Positions 63,511-64,000 of a stretch of DNA of 64,000 nt are shown here, in pieces; the stretch's first letter is position 1, and each line of letters begins with the position of its first letter. This stretch comes from Gemmatimonadota bacterium (GTDB lineage: Bacteria > Gemmatimonadota > Gemmatimonadetes > Gemmatimonadales > Gemmatimonadaceae): contig JACPPC010000021.1 in NCBI GenBank assembly GCA_016191225.1, positions 62,001 to 126,000 on the forward strand, written 5' to 3'. The translations under genes and the position numbers were made by a program. Under the pieces are notes generated by a model. The model was not told where the DNA came from and ran no database searches. It was given only the letters and a program-made list of their open reading frames with translations.

Positions 63511-63968
63511 TGCAGGCAACAGGCACGCCGCGCCCGCCATCGTCGCCGCGACCGGGAGACCCCGCGCAGGCTCCGGGCTCCGGCCCGGTGATCGCACCGA
63601 CGGCCCCGCAGGCGCCGACCGAAGGGGTGATCGTCGTCCCGCCGCCGACGCCGCGGCCGGGAAGCGACGACGTTCCGGAGGGCGCGATGATCCTCGGCGT
63701 CACCTTCTTCGTGGTGACGGGACTCGTGCTGGTGCTCTTCCCGATCATGCGGGCCCTCGGCCGGCGCCTCGACCGGGCCCCGGCCGGCAAGCCCGACGCG
63801 GCGCTGTCGCGCGAGCTGGCCGAGCGGCTGCAGCGCATCGAGCACGCGGTGGACTCGATCTCGATCGAGGTCGAGCGGATCAGCGAGGGGCAGCGCTTCA
63901 CCACCCGGCTGCTGTCGGAGCGCGCGGCGCCGGTGCCGGTGGAGCGACAGGTCGGGAGCGGCGCGTGA
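63510..63968 (+). CDS. Small membrane coiled-coil protein B
   Basis: A 152-residue protein from the ATG at 63510, which overlaps the stop of protein A (TGATG). A Pro-rich, possibly disordered N-terminus (about 1-55) precedes one transmembrane helix (MILGVTFFVVTGLVLVLF) and a coiled-coil helix whose end (EVERISEGQRFTTRLLSER) is the same as in protein A. A duplication of one small module with different N-termini is likely. Both are coupled to the kinase, suggesting a shared complex. Confidence 0.75.
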   Translation: MQATGTPRPPSSPRPGDPAQAPGSGPVIAPTAPQAPTEGVIVVPPPTPRPGSDDVPEGAMILGVTFFVVTGLVLVLFPIMRALGRRLDRAPAGKPDAALSRELAERLQRIEHAVDSISIEVERISEGQRFTTRLLSERAAPVPVERQVGSGA

Positions 63969-64000
63969 ACCGCCGCCACGGGGGGCGCTGATGCCAACGG

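Noticed and set aside
63991-64000. Start of a further gene at the right edge
   Set aside because: Only ten bases remain after a possible ATG, so no protein can be judged.

Overview
The window is 64 kb of uniformly very GC-rich DNA in which nearly every third codon position is G or C. It reads as a chromosomal segment of a Gemmatimonadota (Gemmatimonadetes) bacterium or close relative. The clues are a diderm envelope (WaaA, SusC/SusD, many lipoproteins, MlaF), a short RpoD-like sigma factor without region 1.1, a very short ATP synthase epsilon subunit, and Tat-exported TldD-like proteins. The lineage is an inference from gene content; there is no rRNA. I found no phage, IS element, CRISPR array or plasmid gene, so this is mostly housekeeping chromosome with a few unusual small loci.

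Layout. 0-5 kb: nucleotidyltransferase, TPM-domain protein, DsbA-like thioredoxin, WaaA, DUF4397 lipoprotein. 5-11 kb: SusC/SusD outer-membrane uptake pair with lipoproteins. 11.3-15.5 kb: F1 ATP synthase genes in the order atpA-G-D-C, with no Fo or delta gene beside them. 15.7-20.3 kb: a beta-propeller lipoprotein; a translationally coupled mlaF-Nudix-AraC operon; a primary-type sigma factor. 20.5-22.9 kb: five tRNAs (Ala, Gly, Val, Arg, Pro) around a TPR protein. 23-29 kb: phosphoribosyltransferase divergent from a baeRF-like protein, DUF4097 protein, two AMP-forming acyl-CoA synthetases. 29.3-42.6 kb: two TldD/TldE pairs in opposite orientation flanking a MoxR-DUF58-BatA-type membrane operon. 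42.7-48.9 kb: tRNA-Arg, rho, ruvX, mltG, aroH, thiE, rlmI, mutM. 49-53.4 kb: secreted carboxypeptidase-regulatory-like and TPR proteins and a methyltransferase-like protein. 53.6-54.3 kb: very small genes, including a 21-residue lysine-rich peptide with its own promoter, palindrome and terminator. 54.3-58.5 kb: threonine catabolism (SDR, tdh, threonine dehydratase, kbl). 58.5-64 kb: HIRAN-like protein, 3-methyladenine DNA glycosylase, NYN/OST-HTH RNA-binding protein, histidine kinase, and two tandem membrane coiled-coil proteins.

How genes work together. Tdh and Kbl convert threonine to glycine and acetyl-CoA, and the PLP dehydratase between them offers a second exit to 2-oxobutyrate. The MoxR, DUF58 and BatA-like genes overlap end to start and probably build one envelope complex. 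In each TldD/TldE pair only the metal-site subunit carries a twin-arginine signal, suggesting export of a folded heterodimer. Rho, RuvX and MltG form one transcription unit; ThiE and RlmI overlap. Start sites were chosen by eye from signal peptides, ribosome-binding sites and overlaps with neighbours.
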